DNA from: GCA-2726865 sp050053595
Lineage (GTDB): Archaea > Thermoproteota > Bathyarchaeia > TCS64
Direction of reading: 5' to 3'
Length of the DNA stretch: 11,590 bases
NCBI GenBank assembly: GCA_050053595.1
Contig: JASFTK010000045.1
Span: 1-11,590 of the forward strand
Shown here: piece by piece, positions 1 through 6,851 of the stretch
Layout: each line of letters opens with the position of its first letter
How positions within the stretch are numbered: the stretch's first letter is position 1
The notes under the pieces: generated by a model
Databases searched by the model: none
Told to the model about the DNA's origin: nothing
What the model saw: the letters and a program-made list of their open reading frames with translations, nothing else
Translations under genes and position numbers: made by a program

Positions 1-73
1 TTTTGGCGTCTAGGACCCTTGTGGACATCACCGTCTCTAGTTTGAGCGGCTCGGGGATGGTGAAGTCCGTCAT
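1..73 (-). CDS. N-terminal fragment of an unidentified protein, cut by the window edge
   Basis: An open frame starts with ATG (plus-strand cat at 71-73) and runs out of the window. Only 24 residues are visible, beginning MTDFTIPEPLKLE. The start overlaps the stop of the upstream amidohydrolase as ATGA (TGA at 70-72), the usual arrangement for translational coupling, and a purine-rich GGGAAG lies just before the ATG. The overlap and shared strand support a real gene in the same transcript as the amidohydrolase. The visible residues do not match a family I can name, so no function is given. It could be another enzyme acting on the same substrate. Confidence 0.6.
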   Translation of the reverse strand, partial: MTDFTIPEPLKLETVMSTRVLDAK

Positions 74-1689
74 ACTTCCCTGATTGAGAGGTGTTGACCC
101 CTTCTATAAACGGTCTCCCCTGCGACGAAGGTAATCTCAACCTCCAACCCCATTGGCCTCTCTGCATCTGTGGGGTCCCCATCCCAGACCGTCATGTCGG
201 CGTATTTCCCTCGCTCCAGAGAACCTATCTTTTCCTCCATGAAAGCGTGGTGGGCAGCGTGGGTGGTGTAGGTCCTGAGAGCTTGGATGGGGGTTATGGC
301 TTCTTCTTTTCCCATACTCTCTCCGCTGATGGTCTCCCGTTCCACGCTGGCGTATAAACCGATGGTGGGGAACGGCGGGGTGACGGTGGTGTCGTGGCTA
401 TTGGCGACGGCGATACCTCTCATGAGCATTGTCTTGAGGGGGATACAACGGTCCGCCCTCTCGGGGCCTACAGATTGGATGAAGCTGTCTCCAAGCCAGT
501 AGAGGAAAGGGGCTTGGGTGTTCACCACGACGCCTAGGTCCATTATCTTCTGGAGGGCGTCTTCTGAGGGGAAATAACAGTGGACTATCTGGTGGCGGGG
601 GTCTGGTCTGGGGCTGGTGCTCTGTGCATATTCGTAGGCTCCCATGGCGGTGTCGATGGCCTTGTTGCCAATAGCGTGGATGGCTATCTGGAATCCAGCC
701 TCGTGGCCCATGAGGGTCATCTCTTTCAGGGTCTCCGTCTCTATGAGTTGCATACCCGTGTTCTCCGGCTGATCTGTGAAGGCTTCGTACATCAGGGCTG
801 TCCGAGGCCCTACTCCTCCGTCCAAAGCGTACTTTAATCCGATAACTCTCAGGAGGTTGTCACCCCCGATCTCCACTTCCTCCAAGGCTTCAGAGACCTC
901 ATTCTGGTCGTGGAGGAAGCCGTACTGGATGAAGCATCGGACTGAGAGACCCCCTTTACTGTGGAGAGATCTGTAGGCCTTGAGCTGGGGCATCAGTATA
1001 CCGGGCTCAATCACCGATGTCATCCCCAGGGCGTTGAAGTCTCTGCATGACCTCGTGAGGGCTACCTCCATCTCCTCAAGGGATAGAGGAGGGATCGCCT
1101 CAACCATCATATCCATAGCTCTCCCCCTGAGGACACCAGTTGGCTCTCCCCCCTCATCCCGATCGATACGACCTAGAGGGGGATCAGGGGTGTCCTTGGT
1201 GATGCCTGCCGCTTCAAGGGCAATGGTGTTTGCTACCCCCATCTCGAAGACACGGCGGATCCAGACAGGGTTATCTGGGGTGACAGGGTCCAGATCCCAC
1301 CTCTGGGGGAACCGTCTCTCCTCCAGCAGTGTCTCATCCCAACCCGAAGCCAGTATCCACCTACCCGCCTCCACCTCTCTGACCCTTTTAGCTATGGTCT
1401 CAGCGATCTCTCTGCAGCTCTTAACCTTGGGGTATCTGACATCCAAGACAAACTCGGCAGCTACGCCGTACTGTAGGAAGTGGTCGTGGCTCGATATGAG
1501 GCCCGGGGTTACCGTCCTCCCATCGAGATCGATTACATCTGTGGTCCGACCTTCGTATTGTAGTATCTCGTTGTCGGTACTCACAGCTTGAATTTTGCCG
1601 TCCTTGACGGCCAATGCTTCTGTTACGGTGTCTTGGGGGTCAAGGGTGATTATCCTCCCGTTTATGAGGATGAGGTCTGATACATCCAT
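70..1689 (-). CDS. Amidohydro_3 (YtcJ-like) metal-dependent amidohydrolase
   Basis: A 539-residue protein of the amidohydrolase superfamily, YtcJ/NfdA-like branch. It probably hydrolyses an amide-type bond in a small molecule in the cytoplasm; the substrate cannot be read from sequence. An N-terminal beta-sandwich (about 1-62) leads into a TIM barrel. Metal-site candidates are the HxH of SSHDHF (H68, H70), K286 in LKYALDGG, H338 in IHAIGN, H366/H370 in RHQIVH and D433 in SHDTTV. The C-terminal GSLERGKYADMTVWDGDP is the characteristic return of the beta-sandwich. Length is normal for the family and no signal peptide is visible. The ATG at 1689 sits about one TATA spacing from an A/T box at 1711-1719, so the mRNA is probably leaderless. 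The 3' end overlaps the next gene by ATGA. Family assignment is firm; substrate is unknown. Confidence 0.9.
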   Translation of the reverse strand: MDVSDLILINGRIITLDPQDTVTEALAVKDGKIQAVSTDNEILQYEGRTTDVIDLDGRTVTPGLISSHDHFLQYGVAAEFVLDVRYPKVKSCREIAETIAKRVREVEAGRWILASGWDETLLEERRFPQRWDLDPVTPDNPVWIRRVFEMGVANTIALEAAGITKDTPDPPLGRIDRDEGGEPTGVLRGRAMDMMVEAIPPLSLEEMEVALTRSCRDFNALGMTSVIEPGILMPQLKAYRSLHSKGGLSVRCFIQYGFLHDQNEVSEALEEVEIGGDNLLRVIGLKYALDGGVGPRTALMYEAFTDQPENTGMQLIETETLKEMTLMGHEAGFQIAIHAIGNKAIDTAMGAYEYAQSTSPRPDPRHQIVHCYFPSEDALQKIMDLGVVVNTQAPFLYWLGDSFIQSVGPERADRCIPLKTMLMRGIAVANSHDTTVTPPFPTIGLYASVERETISGESMGKEEAITPIQALRTYTTHAAHHAFMEEKIGSLERGKYADMTVWDGDPTDAERPMGLEVEITFVAGETVYRRGQHLSIREV

Positions 1690-1710
1690 AACATCAAATT
1701 GGGCGCTAGA

Positions 1711-1719
1711 ATATTTTAC
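1711..1719 (-). promoter_or_regulatory. TATA-like box of the amidohydrolase gene, leaderless arrangement
   Basis: On the minus strand this reads GTAAAATAT. Its centre is about 26 bases upstream of the ATG at 1689, the archaeal TATA-to-start distance, so transcription would begin at or very near the start codon. No Shine-Dalgarno sequence precedes that ATG, which fits a leaderless mRNA. Confidence 0.45.
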
Positions 1720-1726
1720 ATGTTCG

Positions 1727-1731
1727 AAAAA
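1727..1731 (-). terminator. Weak oligo-T terminator after the M20 peptidase gene
   Basis: The minus strand reads CCTATTTTTCG starting about 15 bases after the M20 stop codon (1747-1749). A five-T tract is a plausible but weak archaeal terminator. It lies just before the TATA box of the next gene. Confidence 0.3.
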
Positions 1732-1746
1732 TAGGGGGAGAGGGGT

Positions 1747-3033
1747 TTAGCCGCGGTATATGAGGGGGAACCCTGAGTAGACTTTTACGCCTAGGACCAG
1801 GTTCTCGACTGTTACGTGTTCATCGGGCTGGTGGGCCATACCGGTTAGGGAGGTCCCGTATCCTAAGCAAGGTATCCCTGTGTAGTTTTTTATGCTGATG
1901 GCGTCGGTGCCCCCTGTCAGTATCTTGAAGAGAGGTCTCTTCCCTGTAGCGGTCTCTACTGTCTCAGCCAGTTGGTGGGCGAAAGGCGAGTCAGGGAACT
2001 CGTTGTAGCCCGCGGTCTTCCTGGCTCTCACTTTGACCTCCATCCCCTGTATCCTTGATTCTTTTACCAAGTTCTCTATCCTCTGTTTAACCTTGAGGGG
2101 GTTGCTCCCTGGGGTAAGGCGTATGTCGAACTCGGCTTCAGCATAATCGGGGACGACGTTCCTCTTTACCCCTCCTTTGATGATGTTGCATGTCACTGTG
2201 GGGTAGTGGAAGAGTCGCTCTGTTGCCTCTCTCTGCTCCTCGTTCTTGATGTCTTGGGTCTCCAGGTAGAACCTTATGGAACTCTCTATGGGCGCCTCCA
2301 ACGTGGATGGGAGATCGAGTTTGAAGTCCTTGATCTTTTCGACCCAGGGTATTGCCTTGATGAGTTTTTTTATGGCGTTGTCTCCTAGGTGGGGGGTGCT
2401 GCCGTGAGCGGTCTGCCCTCTGGCGATGAGGGTGGTGGCGGCCCCGCCCTTGCAACCCAGATCTATGCTTGGGTTCTGGAGGCCTCCTCCATTCCCGTCG
2501 CCGATTAGGCAGACGTCCCCTTTGAATATGTTGTTCTCTGAGAGCCATCTGGCGCCGTCGCCTCCACCGATCTCCTCGTCTGCGGTGAACCAGTACTCCA
2601 CTGAGTTCTCCAGGGGTTCGTCCCTCTCTGAGAGTATCCTGGCTGAGACCATCGCAGCGGCGCAAGCCCCTTTCATGTCGCTTGATCCCCTTCCGTATAT
2701 CCTGCTATCCTGGGTGATGTGGCCGCTGTAGGGGGGGTGGGTCCAAGACTCTGGTTTGCCTTCGGGGACTACGTCGAGGTGGCCTACCCACAGTATCTTT
2801 CTCTCCGTTGTGCCTCGGAGTTTGGCGACTATGTTGGGTTTATTGGGGTTCTTACTGTGGATCTGGTTCTCTATGCCTTGTTCTTCGAAGTATTCCTTGA
2901 TGTAGGCGACGCATTTGTCGGTGTGGGCTTCGGGGTGGGCTGAGTTGAACTTGATGAGGGATGAGCAGAGCTCTGCCACCTCTCCTTCTGCCTTTTCGGC
3001 TTCAACCTTTATCTCTTTTAATGGGTCTGACAT
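1747..3033 (-). CDS. M20 family metallopeptidase / deacylase (ArgE-DapE-ACY1 group)
   Basis: A 428-residue zinc-dependent amidohydrolase of the M20 clan, a family that includes acetylornithine deacetylase, succinyl-diaminopimelate desuccinylase, aminoacylase and carboxypeptidases. The co-catalytic site is visible: H85 and D87 in VGHLDVVPEG, the bridging D119 in YGRGSSDMKG, the general base and ligand pair E153-E154 in TADEEIGGG, D179 in LIGDGNG, and H401 near the C-terminus in GMAHQPDEH. The dimerisation (lid) domain is roughly residues 195-320. The ATG at 3033 is preceded by AGAGGAA about 7 bases upstream, a good ribosome site. No arginine or lysine biosynthesis gene is adjacent, so a general peptidase/deacylase role is as likely as a biosynthetic one. 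It lies upstream of the amidohydrolase but is separated from it by a T-tract and a TATA box, so the two are probably not one operon. Confidence 0.9.
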   Translation of the reverse strand: MSDPLKEIKVEAEKAEGEVAELCSSLIKFNSAHPEAHTDKCVAYIKEYFEEQGIENQIHSKNPNKPNIVAKLRGTTERKILWVGHLDVVPEGKPESWTHPPYSGHITQDSRIYGRGSSDMKGACAAAMVSARILSERDEPLENSVEYWFTADEEIGGGDGARWLSENNIFKGDVCLIGDGNGGGLQNPSIDLGCKGGAATTLIARGQTAHGSTPHLGDNAIKKLIKAIPWVEKIKDFKLDLPSTLEAPIESSIRFYLETQDIKNEEQREATERLFHYPTVTCNIIKGGVKRNVVPDYAEAEFDIRLTPGSNPLKVKQRIENLVKESRIQGMEVKVRARKTAGYNEFPDSPFAHQLAETVETATGKRPLFKILTGGTDAISIKNYTGIPCLGYGTSLTGMAHQPDEHVTVENLVLGVKVYSGFPLIYRG

Positions 3034-3092
3034 TCTGGTTCCTCTGGTGGTTCTGTATTTGGCGGTCTTAAGGGTGTTGCGTTCAACGTTGG

Positions 3093-3103
3093 AATATTAT
3101 TGG
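3093..3103 (-). promoter_or_regulatory. Possible TATA box for the M20 gene
   Basis: The minus strand reads AATAATATTCC about 60-70 bases upstream of the M20 ATG. A start site near 3070 would give a leader of about 35 bases containing the AGAGGAA ribosome site. This is one of two A/T patches here (the other is at 3054-3062), so the choice is uncertain. Confidence 0.25.
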
Positions 3104-3117
3104 ATGGTTGGAAAGCC

Positions 3118-3123
3118 TTAAAA
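3118..3123 (+). promoter_or_regulatory. TATA box of the tRNA-Ser gene
   Basis: TTAAAA preceded by the purine-rich GAAAG at 3111-3115 (a BRE-like element) is centred about 30 bases upstream of the mature 5' end of the tRNA. This is the expected geometry for an archaeal tRNA promoter with a 5' leader of a few bases. Confidence 0.6.
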
Positions 3124-3150
3124 TCGTCATTCGTGCTGCTATATGAACGG

Positions 3151-3234
3151 GCCGGGATTTCCTAGCCTGGTAAGGAGCAGGCCTGCTAAGTCTGTGACCG
3201 CTTGGTCGCGAGGGTTCAAATCCCTCTCCCGGCG
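3151..3234 (+). tRNA. tRNA-Ser (anticodon GCT)
   Basis: A class II tRNA folds cleanly. The acceptor stem GCCGGGA (3151-3157) pairs with TCCCGGC (3227-3233), followed by the discriminator base G3234. A short D arm CCT/AGG follows. The anticodon stem CAGGC/GTCTG (3178-3182 and 3190-3194) encloses loop CTGCTAA with anticodon GCT at 3185-3187, which reads AGC and AGT serine codons. The long variable arm folds as GACC-GCTT-GGTC, typical of serine tRNAs. The T arm is GAGGG-TTCAAAT-CCCTC. There is no intron and no encoded CCA, so CCA must be added after transcription. It is the only long-established plus-strand gene in the left third of the window and has its own TATA box. Confidence 0.97.
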
Positions 3235-3272
3235 CTTTTATCTATTCGTTGTAAGGGTGACCGCTTATAGCG

Positions 3273-3279
3273 TTTTTTT
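3273..3279 (+). terminator. Oligo-T terminator downstream of tRNA-Ser
   Basis: A run of seven T about 40 bases after the tRNA, with a shorter TTTT at 3236-3239 directly after its 3' end. T-tracts are the usual archaeal termination signal; either or both could end the tRNA transcript. Confidence 0.5.
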
Positions 3280-3340
3280 GGGAGTTATTTTGTATAATTA
3301 ATGGTTTAAATGGTCCTTGGGTTGTTAATTGGCTTGTAGT

Positions 3341-4126
3341 TTAGGGGTTGTTGAGGGCTTTCTTTACTTCTCTGGTTAAAGCTTCTTTGTCGGTCCAGAA
3401 GCTTGTTATGGGGGTGGCGTTGACCACCATCTGTTGTCCCCCTCTCTTTAGGTACTCCCCTGGCTCCTCCCAGTTGTTTATGAGGGTCACTGGGAGGTCT
3501 GGGGCCAACCCTTTGAGGAATTTTTTCGCTCTGATGGCGAAACCGATGCTCCACTCACACATGGGTTCATAGAACAACACCGCCCGGCCTTTGTCCCCCG
3601 GGAGAGGCCGGTAAGCTCTCACATGCTTTGGCTGATACTCCCCGTGGATCTCCAGGTACATCTCATCGATGCCCTGCTGGAAGCCATGCCTCTCGTAGAA
3701 CGTCCCCAGGGCCTGTCCTTCACCGGTGTTGAACGCCTGGGCTGATATGAAGGTGCATCTGTCGCCCTTGAGGCTCCGGGGTCCCCGTTTAAATTCGTCG
3801 ATGAGGCCCCGGACGAGCATGCTCCCCGCCCCTATACCATGGTATTGGGAGAAGGGGATGTATGTGCAGTGTATTACCATCACCCATTTTCGGGGCGTCT
3901 CAAATGTCGGGTCGGCGCTCTCGGGGTAGTGGAGTATCTGCCCGATGGGTTTGCCGTCCAGATAAGCGATCTTGGTGCAGGAACCGTACTCTTGGAGCAT
4001 ATCGAGGAGCCATTGTCGTTTGAGCGTGATACCCTGTTTCTGGAGGTGGTCCTCCATGCGTCCATGGGAGCAGATCTTGAAGACATCTTCGAGGTTCTCT
4101 TCCGTGAGGTCCTCCAGTCTCAGCAT
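3341..4126 (-). CDS. GNAT acetyltransferase fused to a YoaP-like thioredoxin-fold domain
   Basis: 261 residues in two parts. Residues about 1-160 form a GNAT N-acetyltransferase domain: beta strands around TKIAYLDGKPIGQI, the acetyl-CoA pyrophosphate-binding motif QYHGIGAGSML (94-104), and the late motif ALGTFYERHGFQQ (139-151). Residues about 182-261 resemble the YoaP domain, a small thioredoxin/glutaredoxin-like fold: a first strand VLFYEP, a single cysteine C190 at the N-end of a helix (PMCEWSIGFA), a strand LPVTLINNW, and the cis-Pro-type loop VNATPI (235-240). The acyl acceptor is unknown. The ATG at 4126 is preceded by GAGTGAG. It is transcribed divergently from the VTT protein gene across a 115-base spacer. 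Confidence is high for GNAT and moderate for the YoaP assignment. Confidence 0.82.
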   Translation of the reverse strand: MLRLEDLTEENLEDVFKICSHGRMEDHLQKQGITLKRQWLLDMLQEYGSCTKIAYLDGKPIGQILHYPESADPTFETPRKWVMVIHCTYIPFSQYHGIGAGSMLVRGLIDEFKRGPRSLKGDRCTFISAQAFNTGEGQALGTFYERHGFQQGIDEMYLEIHGEYQPKHVRAYRPLPGDKGRAVLFYEPMCEWSIGFAIRAKKFLKGLAPDLPVTLINNWEEPGEYLKRGGQQMVVNATPITSFWTDKEALTREVKKALNNP

Positions 4127-4168
4127 CTCACTCGTTCAGAGTTTCTTCTGAGCCTTTAATTGAGTATC

Positions 4169-4178
4169 GGCTATATGG
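4169..4178 (-). promoter_or_regulatory. TATA box of the GNAT-YoaP gene
   Basis: The minus strand reads CCATATAGCC, centred about 48 bases upstream of the ATG at 4126. This gives a predicted leader of about 20 bases that includes the GAGTGAG ribosome site. Confidence 0.45.
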
Positions 4179-4190
4179 ATATGAACACGC

Positions 4191-4197
4191 TATATAG
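4191..4197 (+). promoter_or_regulatory. TATA box of the VTT membrane protein gene
   Basis: TATATAG is centred about 48 bases before the ATG at 4242. It predicts a start near 4220 and a leader of about 22 bases that includes the ribosome site GGAGGG (4229-4234). The arrangement mirrors that of the divergent gene. Confidence 0.5.
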
Positions 4198-4228
4198 TAG
4201 ATCGTCTCTGATATGCTGAACGCTCATC

Positions 4229-4234
4229 GGAGGG
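4229..4234 (+). promoter_or_regulatory. Ribosome binding site of the VTT protein gene
   Basis: GGAGGG lies 7 bases before the ATG at 4242. A second AGGAGG (4236-4241) abuts the same ATG and is too close for normal use. It is better spaced for the in-frame ATG at 4260 (residue 7), so the first site supports the longer start. Confidence 0.5.
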
Positions 4235-4241
4235 TAGGAGG

Positions 4242-4838
4242 ATGGATGTCTGGGGTTGGATGGGTAGCCTCGTCAGCCAGTATGGTTATCTGGGAGCTTT
4301 CGCCATCTCCATCTTCGGCAACTTCACAATATTCTTCCCAGTACCCTTCACCATCACCATCTACGCCTTCGGTGCCACCCTCAACCCCCTCCTCTTAGGT
4401 ATCGTCTGCGGTCTGGGATCCACTGTAGGCGAGTTCTCCGCTTATCTCGTCGGACGAGGGGGAAGGAAGGTGATAGAGGGCCGCTACGAGGAGAGGTTGG
4501 AGAGCGCCAAGCTCCTCATACAGAGGTATGGCGCCACCATCATATTCCTCTTCGCCCTGCTCCCGCTCCCCGACGATATCATCCTCATCCCCTTAGGGGT
4601 TCTGAGATATGACCTGAGAAAAGCACTGATCGCCGCGTTCCTTGGGAAGGTGACCATGTGTGTCATCGTCGCCTACGCAGGTCGATTCAGCTACACCTTC
4701 GTCAGGGAAGTCTTTGAGACGGGGGGCATCCTCGGAGGTGTCGCCTCCGTACTCCTCCTGATAATCATACTTTTGGCCCTGATGAAGGTTGACTGGACAA
4801 AATACATTGAACCAAGGGAAGAAAACCCTGTCTCCTAG
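4242..4838 (+). CDS. VTT/DedA (SNARE-associated) family membrane protein
   Basis: A 198-residue integral membrane protein of the VTT (DedA/TMEM41/VMP1) superfamily, YqaA-like archaeal type. Family members act in lipid or ion transport across the cytoplasmic membrane; several are lipid scramblases or undecaprenyl-phosphate flippases. Hydrophobic segments are at about 17-45 (re-entrant-like, with FFPVP), 49-72, 98-122, 127-147 and 160-181. The family signature is visible as LGSTVGEFSAYLVGRGG (58-74) and ALLPLPDDIILIPLG (105-119), where the acidic pair DD follows the proline turn. The C-terminal tail EPREENPVS is cytosolic or soluble. Length is typical. The stop overlaps the stop of the convergent methyltransferase. 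It is the only long plus-strand protein gene in the window. Confidence 0.87.
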   Translation: MDVWGWMGSLVSQYGYLGAFAISIFGNFTIFFPVPFTITIYAFGATLNPLLLGIVCGLGSTVGEFSAYLVGRGGRKVIEGRYEERLESAKLLIQRYGATIIFLFALLPLPDDIILIPLGVLRYDLRKALIAAFLGKVTMCVIVAYAGRFSYTFVREVFETGGILGGVASVLLLIIILLALMKVDWTKYIEPREENPVS

Positions 4839-5647
4839 TTGATATTAGTTATGAGGAGATCCCGACCCTCATCCCTGCTGGAGACCTTGCTACTTATCAT
4901 CCGCTGGGTATTGACAGAGTAGATCTCAAAACTACCTTCTGAGTAGAGATCCAGGATGGCACCTGTGTCAGAGTTGCTCAGGACGAAACCCACTCCTCTG
5001 CCATCCAGCTCTAAACAGAGGTCCCTCAACCTCTCCTGATCCCGTAGATTGAAACCATCAACACTGTAGTCGGTGAAATTTGCTGTCTTACTGGCTGGAT
5101 GGTATGGGGGATCAAGGTAGCAGAGATCCCCCTCCCTAGCTACATTAACGAGGTATTCGAAGCCCTCGCAATGGATCTCTATGTTTTTCAGGAATCTGCT
5201 GGCCCTCATGATGTTCCTGGGTATGACGATCGTAGGGTCCTTGTACCTGCCGAAGGGGACATTGAACTCCCCTTTGGAGTTCACCCTGTATAGCCCATTG
5301 TATGCGGTCTTGTTAAGGTAGAGGAGGAGGGCCGCACACTCCACATCCGGAATCCCCGGTATGTTGAACCTCTCTCTCCGCATATAATACTCATCCTCCC
5401 CGTAACTGTACTCCGAGGCCATCTCTATGAGCGCCCTCGGACTGTCCCTCACAACACGGTAGAAGTTCATCAGCCTGGGGTTGATATCATTGATAGTTCC
5501 AGCCCCGGGTTCGAGACTGAAGAACATGGCACCCCCACCCAAGAAGGGCTCGTGGTAACTCCGTTCCCGATAGTCACTTGGGAAGAGACCTACGATCCTT
5601 TGGATCAGGTTCCTCTTACCGCCGGCCCACTTGAGGAGAGGTCTCAA
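4835..5647 (-). CDS. DNA adenine N6-methyltransferase, Dam (D12 class) family
   Basis: A 270-residue class alpha N6-adenine DNA methyltransferase that would transfer a methyl group from SAM to adenine in a short duplex site. Visible motifs are KWAGGK (6-11, SAM-binding), the FxGxG loop in EPFLGGGAMF (33-42), D54-N56 in INDIN, NKTAYNGLYRVN (112-123, family signature) and the catalytic DPPY (179-182). The start is TTG at 5647. The same frame has a TAG 13 codons upstream (also the stop of the M42 gene) and no ATG or GTG between, while KWAGGK must lie near the N-terminus, so TTG is close to forced. No restriction endonuclease is adjacent, so it appears solitary. Dam-family enzymes often recognise GATC, but specificity cannot be read here. 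Confidence 0.92.
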   Translation of the reverse strand: MRPLLKWAGGKRNLIQRIVGLFPSDYRERSYHEPFLGGGAMFFSLEPGAGTINDINPRLMNFYRVVRDSPRALIEMASEYSYGEDEYYMRRERFNIPGIPDVECAALLLYLNKTAYNGLYRVNSKGEFNVPFGRYKDPTIVIPRNIMRASRFLKNIEIHCEGFEYLVNVAREGDLCYLDPPYHPASKTANFTDYSVDGFNLRDQERLRDLCLELDGRGVGFVLSNSDTGAILDLYSEGSFEIYSVNTQRMISSKVSSRDEGRDLLITNIN

Positions 5648-5676
5648 CTCGATACAGAGAATATGGTGGGGAAGGG

Positions 5677-5684
5677 ATAAAAAA
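5677..5684 (-). promoter_or_regulatory. T-rich element: terminator of the M42 gene and possible TATA box of the methyltransferase gene
   Basis: The minus strand reads CCTTTTTTATCC immediately after the M42 TAG. The six-T tract could terminate the M42 transcript. Its TTTTTTAT, centred about 33 bases before the TTG start at 5647, is also at the right distance for a TATA box with a leader of a few bases. Either reading, or both, is possible. Confidence 0.4.
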
Positions 5685-5686
5685 GG

Positions 5687-6772
5687 CTAGAGGGAGGTGA
5701 ACCCCTCTACGGTCGCTTGATCCAGTCTCTTGATGAGCTCTATGGTCAGGCGGATGGCGTTCTCAGTGTCCTTGAGGCTCAGGTAGCCAACGTGGCTGTG
5801 GATGTGCCTTGTGGGCACCCCGAGGACCACGGAGGGGCAGCCGGCTCTGTTGAGGTGGATCCTTCCGGCGTCGGTCCCCCCTGATATCTGGCTCAGCTGT
5901 AGGGGTATCTGGGCCTGATTAGCGGTCTTGATCACCAACTCCTTGAAAGGTTGGTTGGGTATCATACTCCTGTCCCAGGTGAGGAGGCACGGCCCCTCGT
6001 GGAGCTTTGCTTGGGCCTCATGGGGCTTTATCCCTGGGACATCCCCGGCTATGTCGACCTCAAGTGCAATCCCGGCATCGGGGTCCACCAGATGACTGAT
6101 TGTCTGGGCGCCCCTGAGGCCTACCTCCTCCTGGACGGTGCACGCGCCATAGACGGTGTTCGGGTGCTCTATGCCCTCCTTCTTGATACGCCTTATGGCC
6201 TCCATCAGTATGAAAGCGCCGATCCTATCGTCGAAGGCCTTACCCATCGCTACCCTCCCATCCCTGACAAGTTTGAAAGGGCTCCAGGGCACCACGGGGT
6301 CTCCGATCTTTATACCGGCCTCCTCCACCTCCTCCTTGCTCGTAGCCCCTATATCTACGAACATCTTCTCCTTCTTGACCAACTTCTTCCTCTCCTCAGC
6401 CGGTAGTATGTGAGGAGGCTTTGAAGCTATGACCCCATCGATGTACTCTTTACTCGTCCGGATCACGACTCTCTGGCCTAGTAGCACTTGGCTCCACCAA
6501 CCCCCCAGGGTGTTGAAGGTGAGATATCCCTCATCTGAGATCGATGAGACGATGAAACCTATCTCATCGGTGTGGCCCGCCAGTAGCACCCGGGGCCGCT
6601 CCGATCCCCCCTTAGCTACGAAGGTGACCGTGCCCAGCTTGTCCACCAGCACCTCGTCTGCGTAGGGGTCCATATACTCCTTGCAGAGAGCGTTCACCTC
6701 CCTCTCGAACCCCGAGGGCCCGAAGGACTCCATCATCCTCTTCATAAGATCGACTGATTTCTCGTCCAACAT
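5687..6772 (-). CDS. M42 family metallo-aminopeptidase (TET/FrvX/endoglucanase-like)
   Basis: A 361-residue cytosolic di-metal aminopeptidase of family M42. Archaeal members assemble into dodecameric TET particles that trim peptides released by the proteasome. The full active site is present: H67 and D69 in AGHTDEIGF, bridging D181 in KAFDDRIGA, general base E215 and ligand E216 in QEEVGLRGA, D240 in LEVD, and H323 in TRHIHS. The SGGTDAGRI segment (297-305) is also conserved. The PDZ-like dimerisation insert is at about 90-165. Length matches the TET proteins. The ATG at 6772 has no strong ribosome site. A TTAATT box at 6802-6807 lies about 32 bases upstream, pointing to a near-leaderless message. 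Substrate preference (Glu/Asp, Lys or hydrophobic N-termini) cannot be assigned. Confidence 0.93.
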   Translation of the reverse strand: MLDEKSVDLMKRMMESFGPSGFEREVNALCKEYMDPYADEVLVDKLGTVTFVAKGGSERPRVLLAGHTDEIGFIVSSISDEGYLTFNTLGGWWSQVLLGQRVVIRTSKEYIDGVIASKPPHILPAEERKKLVKKEKMFVDIGATSKEEVEEAGIKIGDPVVPWSPFKLVRDGRVAMGKAFDDRIGAFILMEAIRRIKKEGIEHPNTVYGACTVQEEVGLRGAQTISHLVDPDAGIALEVDIAGDVPGIKPHEAQAKLHEGPCLLTWDRSMIPNQPFKELVIKTANQAQIPLQLSQISGGTDAGRIHLNRAGCPSVVLGVPTRHIHSHVGYLSLKDTENAIRLTIELIKRLDQATVEGFTSL

Positions 6773-6801
6773 AACAATCCAGAATAATGTGGTTCAGGGT
6801 G

Positions 6802-6807
6802 AATTAA
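6802..6807 (-). promoter_or_regulatory. TATA-like box of the M42 peptidase gene
   Basis: The minus strand reads CCTTAATTC. Its centre is about 32 bases upstream of the ATG at 6772, which predicts a leader of about six bases or fewer and fits the missing ribosome site. Confidence 0.35.
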
Positions 6808-6851
6808 GGATTATCTAAACCCATTAGGAAGCCCCTGACCCTTCGGTCTAT

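Noticed and set aside
980..1591. Long plus-strand open frame (203 codons) opposite the amidohydrolase
   Set aside because: It is antisense to conserved catalytic motifs of a certain gene and encodes a low-complexity Ser/Arg/Pro-rich product; a shadow frame.
3306..3554. Minus-strand 82-codon frame inside the 3' part of the GNAT-YoaP gene
   Set aside because: Alternative frame of a recognised gene; Arg/Gln-rich shadow product.
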